From: Ideonella sp.
GTDB lineage: Bacteria > Pseudomonadota > Gammaproteobacteria > Burkholderiales > Burkholderiaceae_C
NCBI GenBank assembly: GCA_015075165.1
Contig: JABTUY010000006.1
Span: 186,001 to 250,000 of the forward strand
Direction of reading: 5' to 3'
DNA: 64,000 bases
Part shown: positions 32,048-40,554 of the stretch, in pieces
Layout of the letters: the number at the start of each line of letters is the position of its first letter
Numbering within the stretch: position 1 is the first letter of the stretch
Notes under the pieces: generated by a model
The model's input: the letters and a program-made list of their open reading frames with translations, nothing else
The model's database searches: none
Told to the model about the DNA's origin: nothing
Translations under genes and position numbers: made by a program

Positions 32048-34777
32048 TCAGTGCAGCGCGCTGGCGCGCGCCTCCCATGTGCGCGCCGGCGCATCGGCCT
32101 GCCAGTTGCGCGGCCGCGCGCTCGCGCGCCAGCGCCGCGGCAGCGCGGCCGCCTGCAGCGCGTGCGCCGCCTCGGTGCCTTCGGCAAATGCGGTGAGCAC
32201 GCCGCTCACCGTGGCCTGGCCGCCGGCCGCGCCGGCCAGCTGCACCGCCACGTGCAGCGCGCCGCCGGCCGCGGCCTGGCTGGTGGCCGCGCCGCCCAGC
32301 AGCACCGTGAGCGCGAGCGCGCCGCTGGCCGCTGCCAGCGCCTGCGCCGGGCCCACCAGCGGCACCGTGAGAAACAGCGTGCCCGCCGCACCGGCCTGCG
32401 CCGCCGCGCTGCCGGCCAGCCGCACCGCCAGCGTGAGCACGCCGCTTGCCGCTGCCTGCGCCAGTGCAGAGCCGGCCAGGCCGGCGCCGAGCGCCAGCGT
32501 GCCGCTGCCCGCGGCCACCGCCACCGCGGCGCCTTGCAGCGCCTTGCTGATGCTGAGCGCGCCGCTGGCGCCGGCCGCACCGAGCGCGGTGCCCAGCAGT
32601 GCCACGCTGAGCGCCAGCGCGCCGCTGGCGCCGGCCTGCGCGGCGGCCGCGCCCTGCAGCGCCTGCAGCTGGCCCGCGCTGAGGTTGCCGCTGGCCGCGG
32701 CAATGGCCTGCGCCACCGCGGCCAGCGGCACGCCGTGGCTGATGCCGCCGCTGCTGCCGGCCTGGCCCACCGCGCTGCCGGCCAGCGGAATGCTCAGCGC
32801 CAGCAGGCCGCTGGCGCCGGCCTGCGCCGCCGCGCTTGCGGCCAGCGCAACGGCCTTGCTCAGCGCGCCGGTGGCCGCACCGCTGCCGGCGGCGTCGGCG
32901 GCCAGCGCCTTGGCCAGCGTGAGCGCTGCCGCGGCGGCGCCTTGCGCGGCGGCGCTGCCGGCCAGCTCGACGCCGCCGGCGGCCGGCACGGTCACGCGCG
33001 CCCAGGTGACGCGCGCAGCCTCGGCCGGCGCCACCTCGCGCAACCGCACGATCACCACGCCGCCGCTGACCGACGCACTCGCGGTGTAGGCCCACGTCGG
33101 CGCCGCGCTCCCCGAACCGGCCGTGATCGCCGCGAACGTGTCCACCACGTGGCGGTGATCGTTGCCGGTCGTCACCGCCGTGCTCGCGCGATTGGTGCGC
33201 GTGCCGAACGTGATGCCCGATGCCGTCAGCGACTGGCTCGACTGCGTGGCGCTGTCCACCCGCTGGCCAACAGCCACCAGCGTTGCATCGCCCACCGCCC
33301 AGTCGATTGCGCTGGTCGCGGCGCTGAAGCCCGTGCCGCTGGTCGAATCGTTGCCGCCCTGCGCCACCACATCCCACGAATACGTGGCCTGCGACTTGGT
33401 GAACCGCGAGATCGTGCCGCGGCAGGTGTTGCCCCCGGTGATCGTGACGCTCAGCGTGCCGCTCTCGCTGCCGGCGGCGACCTTGCCGAACACCGTGACC
33501 CGACGCGGCCCGGCGTCCACACCCCATGTGCCGTCGGTGCTCGCGCCGGTGGCCAGCAGCGTCCACCCGCTCGGTGTGCTCGGCGTCGGGTTCGCTGATC
33601 CACCGCTCGTGACCACGCATACGAGGTACTGCCCCGCGGTGATGCCGCTCGGGTAGCTCGGCGCCACGCTCGTGCTGCCGTTGGCGCCGGTGCCGATCGC
33701 GCCGAACGTGATCGTCGGGCTCGGCGGGCTGGTGGCATCGGCTGTCTCGAATTCGAGGTCCAGATCGGCGAAGTTTGCGATGCCCGACGGGTTGAACGAG
33801 TAGTCGCTCACCGCGCCGAGCGGGTCCACCGTGAGTGATCCGCGGCTGGTGCTGGCGCCCTCGATCAACCGCACGATCAGCTTCTTGGCCGGCGACCCGC
33901 CGGCGCGGAACGCCACCGTCTGCGTGCCCGCGCCCGGCGTGCTCAACGCGGCCAGGCCAACGCGCAACGTGCTGTTGCTGCCCACGCTGGCGTAGTCGGC
34001 ATCGCTCGCGGTGGCCTCGTCGATCACCGCGTAGTTGTCGGCGCCGGTGCTGGGGGTCCAGGCGCCGTCGGAGACGTCGGCGGTCGGGGCGGCCTCTTGC
34101 GGTATGGGGAAGAACTCGGCCACCTCGGTGTAGCCGGTGCCCACGCGCGTGGCATCGCCGCCGCTGCCCTCGGTGCCGAGGTTGACCTCCTGGTCGACCG
34201 CGCCATCGCGAAACGGCCAGTACAGCAGCGGGTTGGGCTCCACCGCCAGGATCGATGCACCGGCCGCCAGCGTGGTGAGCTCGGCATGGCTGAGCACGCG
34301 GCCGACCACGAACGCCTCGCCCAGCGGCGTCTTGGCCCAATCGGTGCCGTCGCTGCCGATGTACCAGGGCGAGGCCGGGATGATGGTGGCGAAGGTGGCT
34401 GCGCTGGCGCTGTCGGCCGCGGTCACCGTTGCGCCCTTTGGAATCAGGTAGTCACGCAGGCCGTCGCTTGGCGGGATGTACTGCGCGACCAGCAGGTAGT
34501 CGCCAGCGGCGGGATAGTTGATGCCGTCGCTGACATTGCTGCCGCTGGCGTCACGCGCCTGCGAGCCGTACTGCGATCCGACGAACGTCCGCAGCTGCAT
34601 CGAGCTGGCGGCGCCGCTGGCGCCGCAGCCCAGCAGCACTGCGTTGCCGCTTACGGTGCCGTGCCGAATCCAGCAGCCCACCGCCCAGCCGGTGTCGGGC
34701 AGCGCCGCCGAGCTGCCGGTGGTGTAGCGGCGGGTGGTATTGCTGGCCGAGCCCGCGCCGAAATCCAGGGCGCTCAT
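32048..34777 (-). CDS. Large fibre/adhesin protein with LamG-like head and 20-residue repeats
   Basis: The 909-residue protein has three parts. The first 215 residues form a LamG/concanavalin-like fold (GWAVGCWIRHGTV; YIGSDGTDWAKTPLGEAFVVGRVLSHAELTTLAAG). Residues 215-600 or so are beta-rich, with a conserved domain around SYPSGITAGQYLVCVVTS. Residues 600-860 or so are 12-13 tandem 20-residue repeats of the form GxLxLxVxLAGSAxAQAxAS. The plan suits a virion adhesin: a sugar-binding head on a repetitive stalk. It lies upstream of the terminase genes, an unusual position for a fibre gene. Confidence 0.78.
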   Translation of the reverse strand: MSALDFGAGSASNTTRRYTTGSSAALPDTGWAVGCWIRHGTVSGNAVLLGCGASGAASSMQLRTFVGSQYGSQARDASGSNVSDGINYPAAGDYLLVAQYIPPSDGLRDYLIPKGATVTAADSASAATFATIIPASPWYIGSDGTDWAKTPLGEAFVVGRVLSHAELTTLAAGASILAVEPNPLLYWPFRDGAVDQEVNLGTEGSGGDATRVGTGYTEVAEFFPIPQEAAPTADVSDGAWTPSTGADNYAVIDEATASDADYASVGSNSTLRVGLAALSTPGAGTQTVAFRAGGSPAKKLIVRLIEGASTSRGSLTVDPLGAVSDYSFNPSGIANFADLDLEFETADATSPPSPTITFGAIGTGANGSTSVAPSYPSGITAGQYLVCVVTSGGSANPTPSTPSGWTLLATGASTDGTWGVDAGPRRVTVFGKVAAGSESGTLSVTITGGNTCRGTISRFTKSQATYSWDVVAQGGNDSTSGTGFSAATSAIDWAVGDATLVAVGQRVDSATQSSQSLTASGITFGTRTNRASTAVTTGNDHRHVVDTFAAITAGSGSAAPTWAYTASASVSGGVVIVRLREVAPAEAARVTWARVTVPAAGGVELAGSAAAQGAAAAALTLAKALAADAAGSGAATGALSKAVALAASAAAQAGASGLLALSIPLAGSAVGQAGSSGGISHGVPLAAVAQAIAAASGNLSAGQLQALQGAAAAQAGASGALALSVALLGTALGAAGASGALSISKALQGAAVAVAAGSGTLALGAGLAGSALAQAAASGVLTLAVRLAGSAAAQAGAAGTLFLTVPLVGPAQALAAASGALALTVLLGGAATSQAAAGGALHVAVQLAGAAGGQATVSGVLTAFAEGTEAAHALQAAALPRRWRASARPRNWQADAPARTWEARASALH
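32200..32990. repeat. 60-bp tandem repeat array in the fibre gene
   Basis: About 12-13 degenerate 60-bp units encode Gly/Ala/Leu/Ser-rich 20-residue repeats. GCCGGCCAGC-type blocks recur at this period. Protein repeats are clearer than DNA repeats, so the array is old or under protein-level selection. One unit is 22 residues long. Confidence 0.85.
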
Positions 34778-34798
34778 GATCGCGCGTCCCGGTCCATG

Positions 34799-36205
34799 TC
34801 ACGTCACCGTGACCGTCGTGCCCGTGGTGAAGCGCCCGATGCTGTCGTCCCACACCTGGCCGCCGCTGTTGGCGTTAGCCGGCCGGATCATGAAGTCGCG
34901 CGTCTGTGTGGTGCCCCAGATGTCGGCCATCTGTAGGTGCAGCGCCCACGAGCCGGTGTCGGCGCCGGCGGGAATCTTGCATGTCACGCGGATCGTGCGG
35001 CTGGCTGTGTCCTGACTCGGCAGGTCGCGCAGCTGAATGGCGGAGTCGAACGCCATCGTCGGCGAGCCGGCCTTGGTCAGCACCGCGCGCAGCCGGCGCG
35101 CCGAGTAGATGCGCGCCCAGCCCACATTGCGCATCTTCACGTCCACCGCGAGCGTTGCGCCGCGCGCCACCGAGTCGGCATGCGACAGGCTGTCGAACTG
35201 GAAGCGGTAGCCCATGAGCCGGCTCACGCTCGAGTAGCAGCCGCCGCTGTTCCAGGCGTTGTGGAATCCGACGTAGTACGAGCGGTTGAGGTAGGCCAGG
35301 TGGTAGCGCGGCCCCTCGTTCATGATGCCGCCGGCGAGGCCCGCGTTGTCGCTGCCTCCGGCGCAAGCCAGGCGCTGCGCACTTCCGGCGCAGGTCTCGC
35401 CGCCCATCGGTGCGAACTCGCTGATCGCGCTCACGTAGTTGCGCTGCGCGAGCGCGGACGACGTGAACGTGAAATCGTTGATCGTGTTGGGGCCGGGCAG
35501 CTGGAACTGGTCGTTCGCCGAGGCCATGAAACAGTCGTTGTGGAACCCCGTGCGCGAGCGGTCGTTGCCGCTATAGGCGTCGTTGCGCGAGAGCGGCGAG
35601 GGGTACCAGTCTTCCTGCATCGGGTAGACCTGGCAGCAATTGGATGGCACCTCCGCCGGCAGCATCGCCAGCACCGCCGCGTGCATCGCCCGCTTGTTGG
35701 CCTTGCTGTCGGCGTCGGCGCTGCTCGTGCCGTTCGGGTTGTACGGCCACTCGCCGTATTCGCCGATGAATCCGTCCTGCACCAGGTAGATCACGTCGCG
35801 GTACTTCTTCAACGTGGCCGCCAGCTGCTGCGCATGCCCACGCATGCGCGCTGCCGATGGGCTGCTCGGCGTGAGGCCGGTGCCGTAGCCGAAGCGGATG
35901 ATCGTCTTGAGGCCGGCCGTTCGCAGATAGGCCAGGTTGGCATCGAGGTTGGCAAGCGCCGCGCCGCTGATGGCGTCGCTGTTGCGGTCGAGCACCGTGT
36001 AGCCGAAGATGATGCGGAACGGCGCAGCGGGCGCGAACGAGGCGCTCTTCACCGACGCGCACTCGCTCGACCATGTGCCCGGCGCGCTGAACAGGCCGTT
36101 GGTGGACGTGCCGCCCGAGTTGTTCATCGCACCGTACAAGTACCAGCCCCGTTCGGGGTTGGGCATGTCGGTGGTGGTGTCAGCCGTGAAGGTTGCGCTT
36201 GCCAT
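34799..36205 (-). CDS. DUF4874/DUF4832-type putative glycan-active protein among fibre genes
   Basis: The 468-residue protein has the DUF4874 opening NPERGWYLYG (residues 16-25). A TIM-barrel-like region follows, with FRIIFGYTVLDRN, acidic residues in VQDGFIGEYGEW (142-153; Glu149, Glu152) and AISEFAPMGGE (260-270). A C-terminal DUF4832-like beta-sandwich (about 330-445) has MGYRFQFDSLSHADSVARG. These domains occur in uncharacterised bacterial proteins with glycoside-hydrolase-like folds. There is no signal peptide, which fits a virion protein. It may be a tail-borne glycan-binding or degrading enzyme; catalysis is unproven. Confidence 0.72.
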   Translation of the reverse strand: MASATFTADTTTDMPNPERGWYLYGAMNNSGGTSTNGLFSAPGTWSSECASVKSASFAPAAPFRIIFGYTVLDRNSDAISGAALANLDANLAYLRTAGLKTIIRFGYGTGLTPSSPSAARMRGHAQQLAATLKKYRDVIYLVQDGFIGEYGEWPYNPNGTSSADADSKANKRAMHAAVLAMLPAEVPSNCCQVYPMQEDWYPSPLSRNDAYSGNDRSRTGFHNDCFMASANDQFQLPGPNTINDFTFTSSALAQRNYVSAISEFAPMGGETCAGSAQRLACAGGSDNAGLAGGIMNEGPRYHLAYLNRSYYVGFHNAWNSGGCYSSVSRLMGYRFQFDSLSHADSVARGATLAVDVKMRNVGWARIYSARRLRAVLTKAGSPTMAFDSAIQLRDLPSQDTASRTIRVTCKIPAGADTGSWALHLQMADIWGTTQTRDFMIRPANANSGGQVWDDSIGRFTTGTTVTVT

Positions 36206-36359
36206 CTTCCTGACCCTCGAAGATCCGCTCCGCCGCCTCGAGCAGCTCGTGCGCCCAGCCGGCCTTGCTCATCCATTGGCCCTTGCAGACGCGGTACTTC
36301 TCGAACTGCGCGAGCCACTCGCGCGGCGTGCGCACCTCTGCCACCGGCGGCGCATCCAT
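36180..36359 (-). CDS. Small protein between fibre genes
   Basis: The 59-residue protein starts MDAPPVAEVRTPREWLAQFEKYRVCKGQWMSKAGWAHELLEAAERIF. Its ATG overlaps the stop of the upstream fibre gene (ATGA), and its end overlaps the next gene by 26 bp. It is mostly helical and soluble. Small coupled genes like this often encode fibre assembly chaperones; that role is only inferred. A longer form from 36389 is possible. Confidence 0.6.
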   Translation of the reverse strand: MDAPPVAEVRTPREWLAQFEKYRVCKGQWMSKAGWAHELLEAAERIFEGQEDGKRNLHG

Positions 36360-38287
36360 CACCCGAGCACCAGCGAAACAGCCATCCACCCGGCTGTGGC
36401 CGCCAACGCGGCAGTGCCGCTCTTGCTGCCGCTGGCACCAGCCGCTGCGAGCGCCGCGTCGGCGATGTAGATCGCGCCGAAACCGCTGGAGAAGTCAAGT
36501 GCGGTGTTGACCCGTGGCGTGTACCCGCTCGGGTCCGACCAGCTCGGCGAGACCGAACTGGTCGCGTCGAACACGTTGACCAGCACATGCGTCTGGTTCG
36601 GCGCGGCCGAGGTCGCGCCCGGGAACGTCACGCTCACCGGGCTGCTGTTGGCGCCGCTGTCGATGGTGGGCGCCGCGGCCGCAACCACGCCGCTGGGGCC
36701 GCGGTAGAACGCGATTGCGGCCTGGCCGGCATCGGCCAGGCCGAACGTGATGGCGAACGACGCCTCGCCGGCGTAGACGCGGCTGTACACCCGGGTGGTC
36801 TGGCCCTCGGGTGCCGCTTGCACCTGCTGTGCAATGGCTGGCGTCCAGCCGGGTGCATCGATCGTCGCACCGCTCCCGACGTTCACCGTGGCAACCAGCA
36901 CCATCAGGTCGCCGTTCTGCGCCGAGGCGTGCGGCGTCAACGTGAGCCCGGTGACGCCGTTGCCGCCGCTGGTGCTCGCGCCCACGAACACGGCCGCGCC
37001 GCCTTCGCCGCCACCCGCGCCAGACCGCACCAGCACACCCGAGAGATACGCGGCGGCGCCCACGCCGGCCGCGTTGCTCGGCGTCAGCACGCAACCCACG
37101 ATCTGGTCGACGTCGGCCGCCACCAGGTCGTAGTAGATCGCCGCGGCAGCAACGTTGCCGCCGCTCGCGCCGGGGATGGCCACGCCGTTGCGCCGGAAGT
37201 AGTAGCTCCACCCAGTGGGCGACGCGTTGTTCAGCGGCTGGCCCACATCGACACTTAGCCGCGCGCCGCTCTGGTAGACGCCACCCACCGCAGGCACGAA
37301 GCCCGGCAGAATCGCGCCATTGGCGGTATCCCAACTCGGTGCGGCGCCGCCCGAAACCGTGTATCCGGCGGACACGCCACGCACGGTGCCGGAGCCTGCC
37401 GCGTTGTCGGCCGTGACCTCCAGTACCAGCGTGGCGGCCTCCATGCCATCCGGCACCGTCCAGGGCACGCTAGCCGCGGCATTGCTCGTTGCGTACACCA
37501 GCGAGCCGCCGCCGCCCGAAGGGCCGCCGCCATACACGCTGTAGTGGTAGCTGGTGATCGGCCCATTGCTGAACGCGCCGGCGGCAAGCGTGACCTGCTG
37601 GCCGACCGCAAGCGTGCCGGAAATGCTGGGGTTGGTGACCGGAGCCGGCACCGCCGCTACTGCGTTGAGCACCGCGGTGGCCGAGCTGCGCGTGACCACG
37701 CCGCCGGGCCATGTGACTTCTTGCACCGCCCGCAAGACGCGGGTGGCCGTCTGCGCCCACGCAGCCTGCACGGTCACCGTCGACGGCGTGCCGACGCTGC
37801 CTGCAACCACGCCGACATCGGTGGCCTCGGCAAAGAGGCGGTACTGCATCGACGTGTACGCGCCCGAGACGGCGCCGCCGGTGATCGTCATCGTCTCGCC
37901 GACGTCGCCGCTGCCGCCGGGGAAGCTCAAGGTGGGCGCAACGTCGATGGTGGGCGCGGTGGCGCCGCCGGGAGCAATCAGCGCCAGCAGGCGCGCGATC
38001 TCGGCCTCGAGCGTGTTGCCGTTGGCCATGAGCACGGTGGTCGCGGCCTGGGTGCCGCTATGGCTCGCCCGGTCGTAGGCGTTGAGGTCGGCCTTGCCGG
38101 CAAGCGCCGCCGACTGTGCTGCCACCTGCTGCTGCAACGCGGCCTGGAGCACGGCTACGCTCATGCGGCCCACGCCGCTCGTGCGCACCACCACCACCTG
38201 ATCTTCCGAGGACGGCGACGGCAGCTCGGACAGGTTGGCCGCCTGCGACCAATCGAGCACGCTCAGCCTGGGGCTCAGCTTGGCCAT
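36359..38287 (-). CDS. Tail fibre-like protein with repeated beta-sandwich domains
   Basis: The 642-residue protein begins with a helical attachment segment (about residues 40-65) and the fibre motif YDRASHSGTQAATT (71-84). Several Ig-like sandwiches follow (about 105-205, 205-305, 310-420), then a final globular domain (about 425-642) with ATSGWMAVSLVLG-like strands. Repeated GGAVSGAYTSMQYRLF and AGYTVSGGA segments mark domain ends. It likely forms a trimeric fibre for host contact. It is coupled to the next two genes and precedes the terminase block. Confidence 0.75.
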   Translation of the reverse strand: MAKLSPRLSVLDWSQAANLSELPSPSSEDQVVVVRTSGVGRMSVAVLQAALQQQVAAQSAALAGKADLNAYDRASHSGTQAATTVLMANGNTLEAEIARLLALIAPGGATAPTIDVAPTLSFPGGSGDVGETMTITGGAVSGAYTSMQYRLFAEATDVGVVAGSVGTPSTVTVQAAWAQTATRVLRAVQEVTWPGGVVTRSSATAVLNAVAAVPAPVTNPSISGTLAVGQQVTLAAGAFSNGPITSYHYSVYGGGPSGGGGSLVYATSNAAASVPWTVPDGMEAATLVLEVTADNAAGSGTVRGVSAGYTVSGGAAPSWDTANGAILPGFVPAVGGVYQSGARLSVDVGQPLNNASPTGWSYYFRRNGVAIPGASGGNVAAAAIYYDLVAADVDQIVGCVLTPSNAAGVGAAAYLSGVLVRSGAGGGEGGAAVFVGASTSGGNGVTGLTLTPHASAQNGDLMVLVATVNVGSGATIDAPGWTPAIAQQVQAAPEGQTTRVYSRVYAGEASFAITFGLADAGQAAIAFYRGPSGVVAAAAPTIDSGANSSPVSVTFPGATSAAPNQTHVLVNVFDATSSVSPSWSDPSGYTPRVNTALDFSSGFGAIYIADAALAAAGASGSKSGTAALAATAGWMAVSLVLG

Positions 38288-38302
38288 GCAGGGCCTCCCA
38301 CC

Positions 38303-38644
38303 TTAGACCCCCAGGCCCACCAGCGCCAGCGCGAGCGCGCCGCCGCCGGTGAGCGAATCGACCACCCAGTCCCACTCGTCGAACGTGGCCGGAATCACCG
38401 CGATGTCGTGCAGGCTGCCGGCGTTGGGCTCGCCGGCGGGCACCGGCAAGGTGAACGTGGCAATGTCTTCCTTGGTGCCGACGATGTTGCCGACGCGCAG
38501 CCGCACCACGGCCGCGCCGCCGCCTGCGCCGCCGCTCAACGCCACCTGCGCACTGGCGCCGCCCTCGGGCCACTTGGTGAGCATGGCTGGGGCCTTGACG
38601 CCGGTGCTGCCGGTGCTCTGCGAATCGATGAGCTTGGTTGCCAC
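38303..38644 (-). CDS. Phage protein of unknown function, fibre cluster
   Basis: The 113-residue protein starts MATKLIDSQSTGSTGVKAPAMLTKWPEGG and contains VVRLRVGNIVGTKEDIATFTLPVPAGEPNAGSLHD, suggesting a beta-sandwich. It lies between two tail-appendage genes with short gaps. No family was recognised. A small virion protein is likely from context. Confidence 0.6.
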   Translation of the reverse strand: MATKLIDSQSTGSTGVKAPAMLTKWPEGGASAQVALSGGAGGGAAVVRLRVGNIVGTKEDIATFTLPVPAGEPNAGSLHDIAVIPATFDEWDWVVDSLTGGGALALALVGLGV

Positions 38645-38669
38645 GCGCTGCCCCGCCCGCTTGGCCCGC

Positions 38670-39185
38670 TCAGTTATCGATCTGGAACGTGAGCGCCCCC
38701 GCGGCGAAACTCACCGTGTCGCCCGAGTTGATCGTCTTGCTCGCGGTGAGCGCCGAGCACACCAGCAGGTTGCCGGCGGTGCTGGCGTCGTACAGCCCGA
38801 AGTGCGTGACCGTGCCCCAGCCCGCACTGGGCGTGGCGAAGTTCACCGCGCTCACGTTGCTGGTGGTGCCGTTGCCGCCCGCGGTGGCCGCCCACGTGCC
38901 GGTGCCGCTGGCCACGCCCACACGCGCATACGAGCCGCCCGATACCTCGGTGCCCGCGGCCGAATCGCTGCACGCGCCGGTGAGCAGGCCCACGTACCAC
39001 GTGCTGGGCGCGGTGTACGCCGTGCCGCGGAACAGGTGGTTGATGAGCGAGGTTTCCAGCGCATCGGTGAGCGCGCCGGCGCGCGCCAGCTGCGGCGCGA
39101 ACAGCGTGCCCAGCGCGGCCAGCGCCAGCGCCAGCGCGAGAGCGGCGCGGCGCAACACGGCGGGCAGGGTTTTCGGGGTGAGCAT
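38670..39185 (-). CDS. Tail appendage-like protein with a signal peptide
   Basis: The 171-residue protein's mature part (LETSLINHLFRGTAYTAPSTWYVGLLTGACSDSAAGTEVSGGSYARVGV) is a common phage tail/fibre domain. The first 36 residues are a textbook Sec signal: MLTPKTLPAVLRR, a Leu/Ala core, then APQLARA before Gly. The ATG has a CAGGAG ribosome site, so the signal is really encoded. Virion proteins do not normally carry one. The product may be exported from lysogens, or the hydrophobic helix may serve a structural role. Confidence 0.75.
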   Translation of the reverse strand: MLTPKTLPAVLRRAALALALALAALGTLFAPQLARAGALTDALETSLINHLFRGTAYTAPSTWYVGLLTGACSDSAAGTEVSGGSYARVGVASGTGTWAATAGGNGTTSNVSAVNFATPSAGWGTVTHFGLYDASTAGNLLVCSALTASKTINSGDTVSFAAGALTFQIDN

Positions 39186-39340
39186 GGGGGTTGTCTCCTG
39201 CGAAAATGCGAGAGCGCGCACGCCCGCCGCCGCACGCCGCGCGCGGCGCTGCTGCTGTTGCTGCGCCACGAAGCGCCGCGTTGCGGGTGATGGCAGGCCG
39301 TGCGGCATGGCGGGCGAGAGTGCCCGCGCACACGGCGCGC

Positions 39341-39366
39341 AGGTAGTGACCGGGCTTTATCGAGCG
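39341..39366 (-). promoter_or_regulatory. Conserved 26-bp element, candidate late promoter (copy 2)
   Basis: On the minus strand it reads CGCTCGATAAAGC then GGTCACTACC, 20 of 26 identical to the copy at 24519-24544. It lies in the 239-bp gap before the fibre genes, about 155 bp upstream of the first start. This gap holds nothing else recognisable. Confidence 0.55.
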
Positions 39367-39424
39367 GACAGGGGCAAGCGGTGCGATGCTCGCGCAATGA
39401 AGCACGACCCCACCACGCGCCGCC

Positions 39425-39692
39425 TCAGTTCAGCGCAGATCCGCCGCGGTCTGGTTCCTTGGGTGTATTCAGCATGGCAAGAGCTGCCTGCAGGTTGCCA
39501 ATCAGATCCTCCACCTGGTGACGCTCCAGCCGGCGCGACAGGCCCGGGCGAACCTCCAACGGCATGCCCACCGACTCCGCTCGCAGATGCCGCAGGCGAA
39601 GCCACACCTCGGCCACGCCGGCGTCGGGCGCCACGCTGATCTGCGCGTTCGACGAAGCGGTAGGCCGTTTCGAGGGCGTCGTCGTCTGTCAT
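39425..39692 (-). CDS. Small phage protein with apparent frameshift
   Basis: An ATG at 39692, coupled to the lipoprotein stop (ATGA), opens MTDDDALETAYRFVERA in one frame. After about 17 codons the plausible coding moves to the next frame: AQISVAPDAGVAEVWLRLRHLRAESV through ALAMLNTPKEP, ending at 39425. A GTG at 39634 could instead start a 69-residue protein in the second frame. Either a one-base change broke the gene, the read has an error, or the ribosome shifts. The protein is helical and not recognised. Confidence 0.5.
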
Positions 39693-40147
39693 TCGAGCTT
39701 CACAGGCACGGGCTCCACGCAGGGCTCGTACGGATTGCCCACGAGCGTCATGCGCGGACCAGCCCAACCATCGGAACCGAAAGCCTCTCGCACGTCTGAC
39801 ACGGTGCCGTCGCGCGAGATCAGCGCAACCCACGGCTTGAACCCGGTGTATCCGCCGAAGCCGTTGGTCGCGTTGATCTGCACTTTCGCGGCGTAGCCCA
39901 CGAACGCGATGCCGGGTCGCGCCTCCAGCAGGCCATACGTCACATAGGCCTTGATCGGGCAGCCCATGCGAAAGCGCGCGCCCTGCACATCGCGCAGCAC
40001 CGGCTCGAGGTATTGCCGCACATTGGCGCGCCAGCTCGGCGGCGGCGGCGGGCCGAAGTCGCTTGCTTCCACCGCGGCGCGCTGCTGCGGCGTAGCGCAG
40101 CCGCCCAGCATCGCCGCCGCCGCCAGGATCATTCTGAACGCGGTCAT
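39689..40147 (-). CDS. Phage-encoded lipoprotein, unknown function
   Basis: The 152-residue protein has a lipoprotein signal MTAFRMILAAAAMLGGC with the lipidated Cys at residue 17. A 135-residue domain follows, with RFRMGCPIKAYVTYGLLEARPGIAFVGYAAKVQ and paired cysteines (CPI, and EPCVEPVPV at the end). ATG 40147 has an AAGGAG ribosome site. It lies between the repressor and the fibre genes, a typical place for a lysogeny-expressed extra gene such as a superinfection or surface-modifying factor; that role is inferred. Confidence 0.7.
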   Translation of the reverse strand: MTAFRMILAAAAMLGGCATPQQRAAVEASDFGPPPPPSWRANVRQYLEPVLRDVQGARFRMGCPIKAYVTYGLLEARPGIAFVGYAAKVQINATNGFGGYTGFKPWVALISRDGTVSDVREAFGSDGWAGPRMTLVGNPYEPCVEPVPVKLE

Positions 40148-40203
40148 TGACGTTCTCCTTGCATCGTCGTCATGGTGCGACGGTCCTGCGCCTTTGTGAC
40201 CCC

Positions 40204-40554
40204 TCAAGCCGAGCGTTTCACGCCCTTCGGTTCCGCCAACGCAGCGCCAGTTTGTTCCAGCGCCTTGCGGCCGACCTCGCTCGCATTGCGGTAGTTGTCG
40301 AGCAGCGAGAGCTCGCGCGCGCTCAGCGGCGGCGGCGAGCCTGCGCCGGTGAGCACCCATCCGGGGTCCGCGTGGAACACCTGGAACAGCCGCAGTAGCG
40401 AGTCGCCATCGGGCAGCGCCTGGCCGTCTTCCCATCGACGCACGGTCTTGCGGTCGACGCCGAGCATCGCCGCGAACTCGCCCAGCGGCAGTTCGCCACG
40501 CAGCTGCGTGACACGCGCGGCGACCTGGTGGGCGCTATCCCCCGATGCGACCAT
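40204..40554 (-). CDS. Phage repressor, XRE-type helix-turn-helix
   Basis: The 116-residue protein has an N-terminal XRE helix-turn-helix: LPLGEFAAMLGVDRKTVRRWEDGQALPDGDSLLRLFQVF (about residues 22-60). A short C-terminal region with SARELSLLDNYRNASEVGRKAL follows. By position and orientation it should be the lysogeny repressor controlling the rightward early operon. It lacks the LexA-like peptidase domain of SOS-cleaved repressors, so induction would need another route. Its ATG directly follows the stop of a short upstream frame. Confidence 0.82.
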   Translation of the reverse strand: MVASGDSAHQVAARVTQLRGELPLGEFAAMLGVDRKTVRRWEDGQALPDGDSLLRLFQVFHADPGWVLTGAGSPPPLSARELSLLDNYRNASEVGRKALEQTGAALAEPKGVKRSA

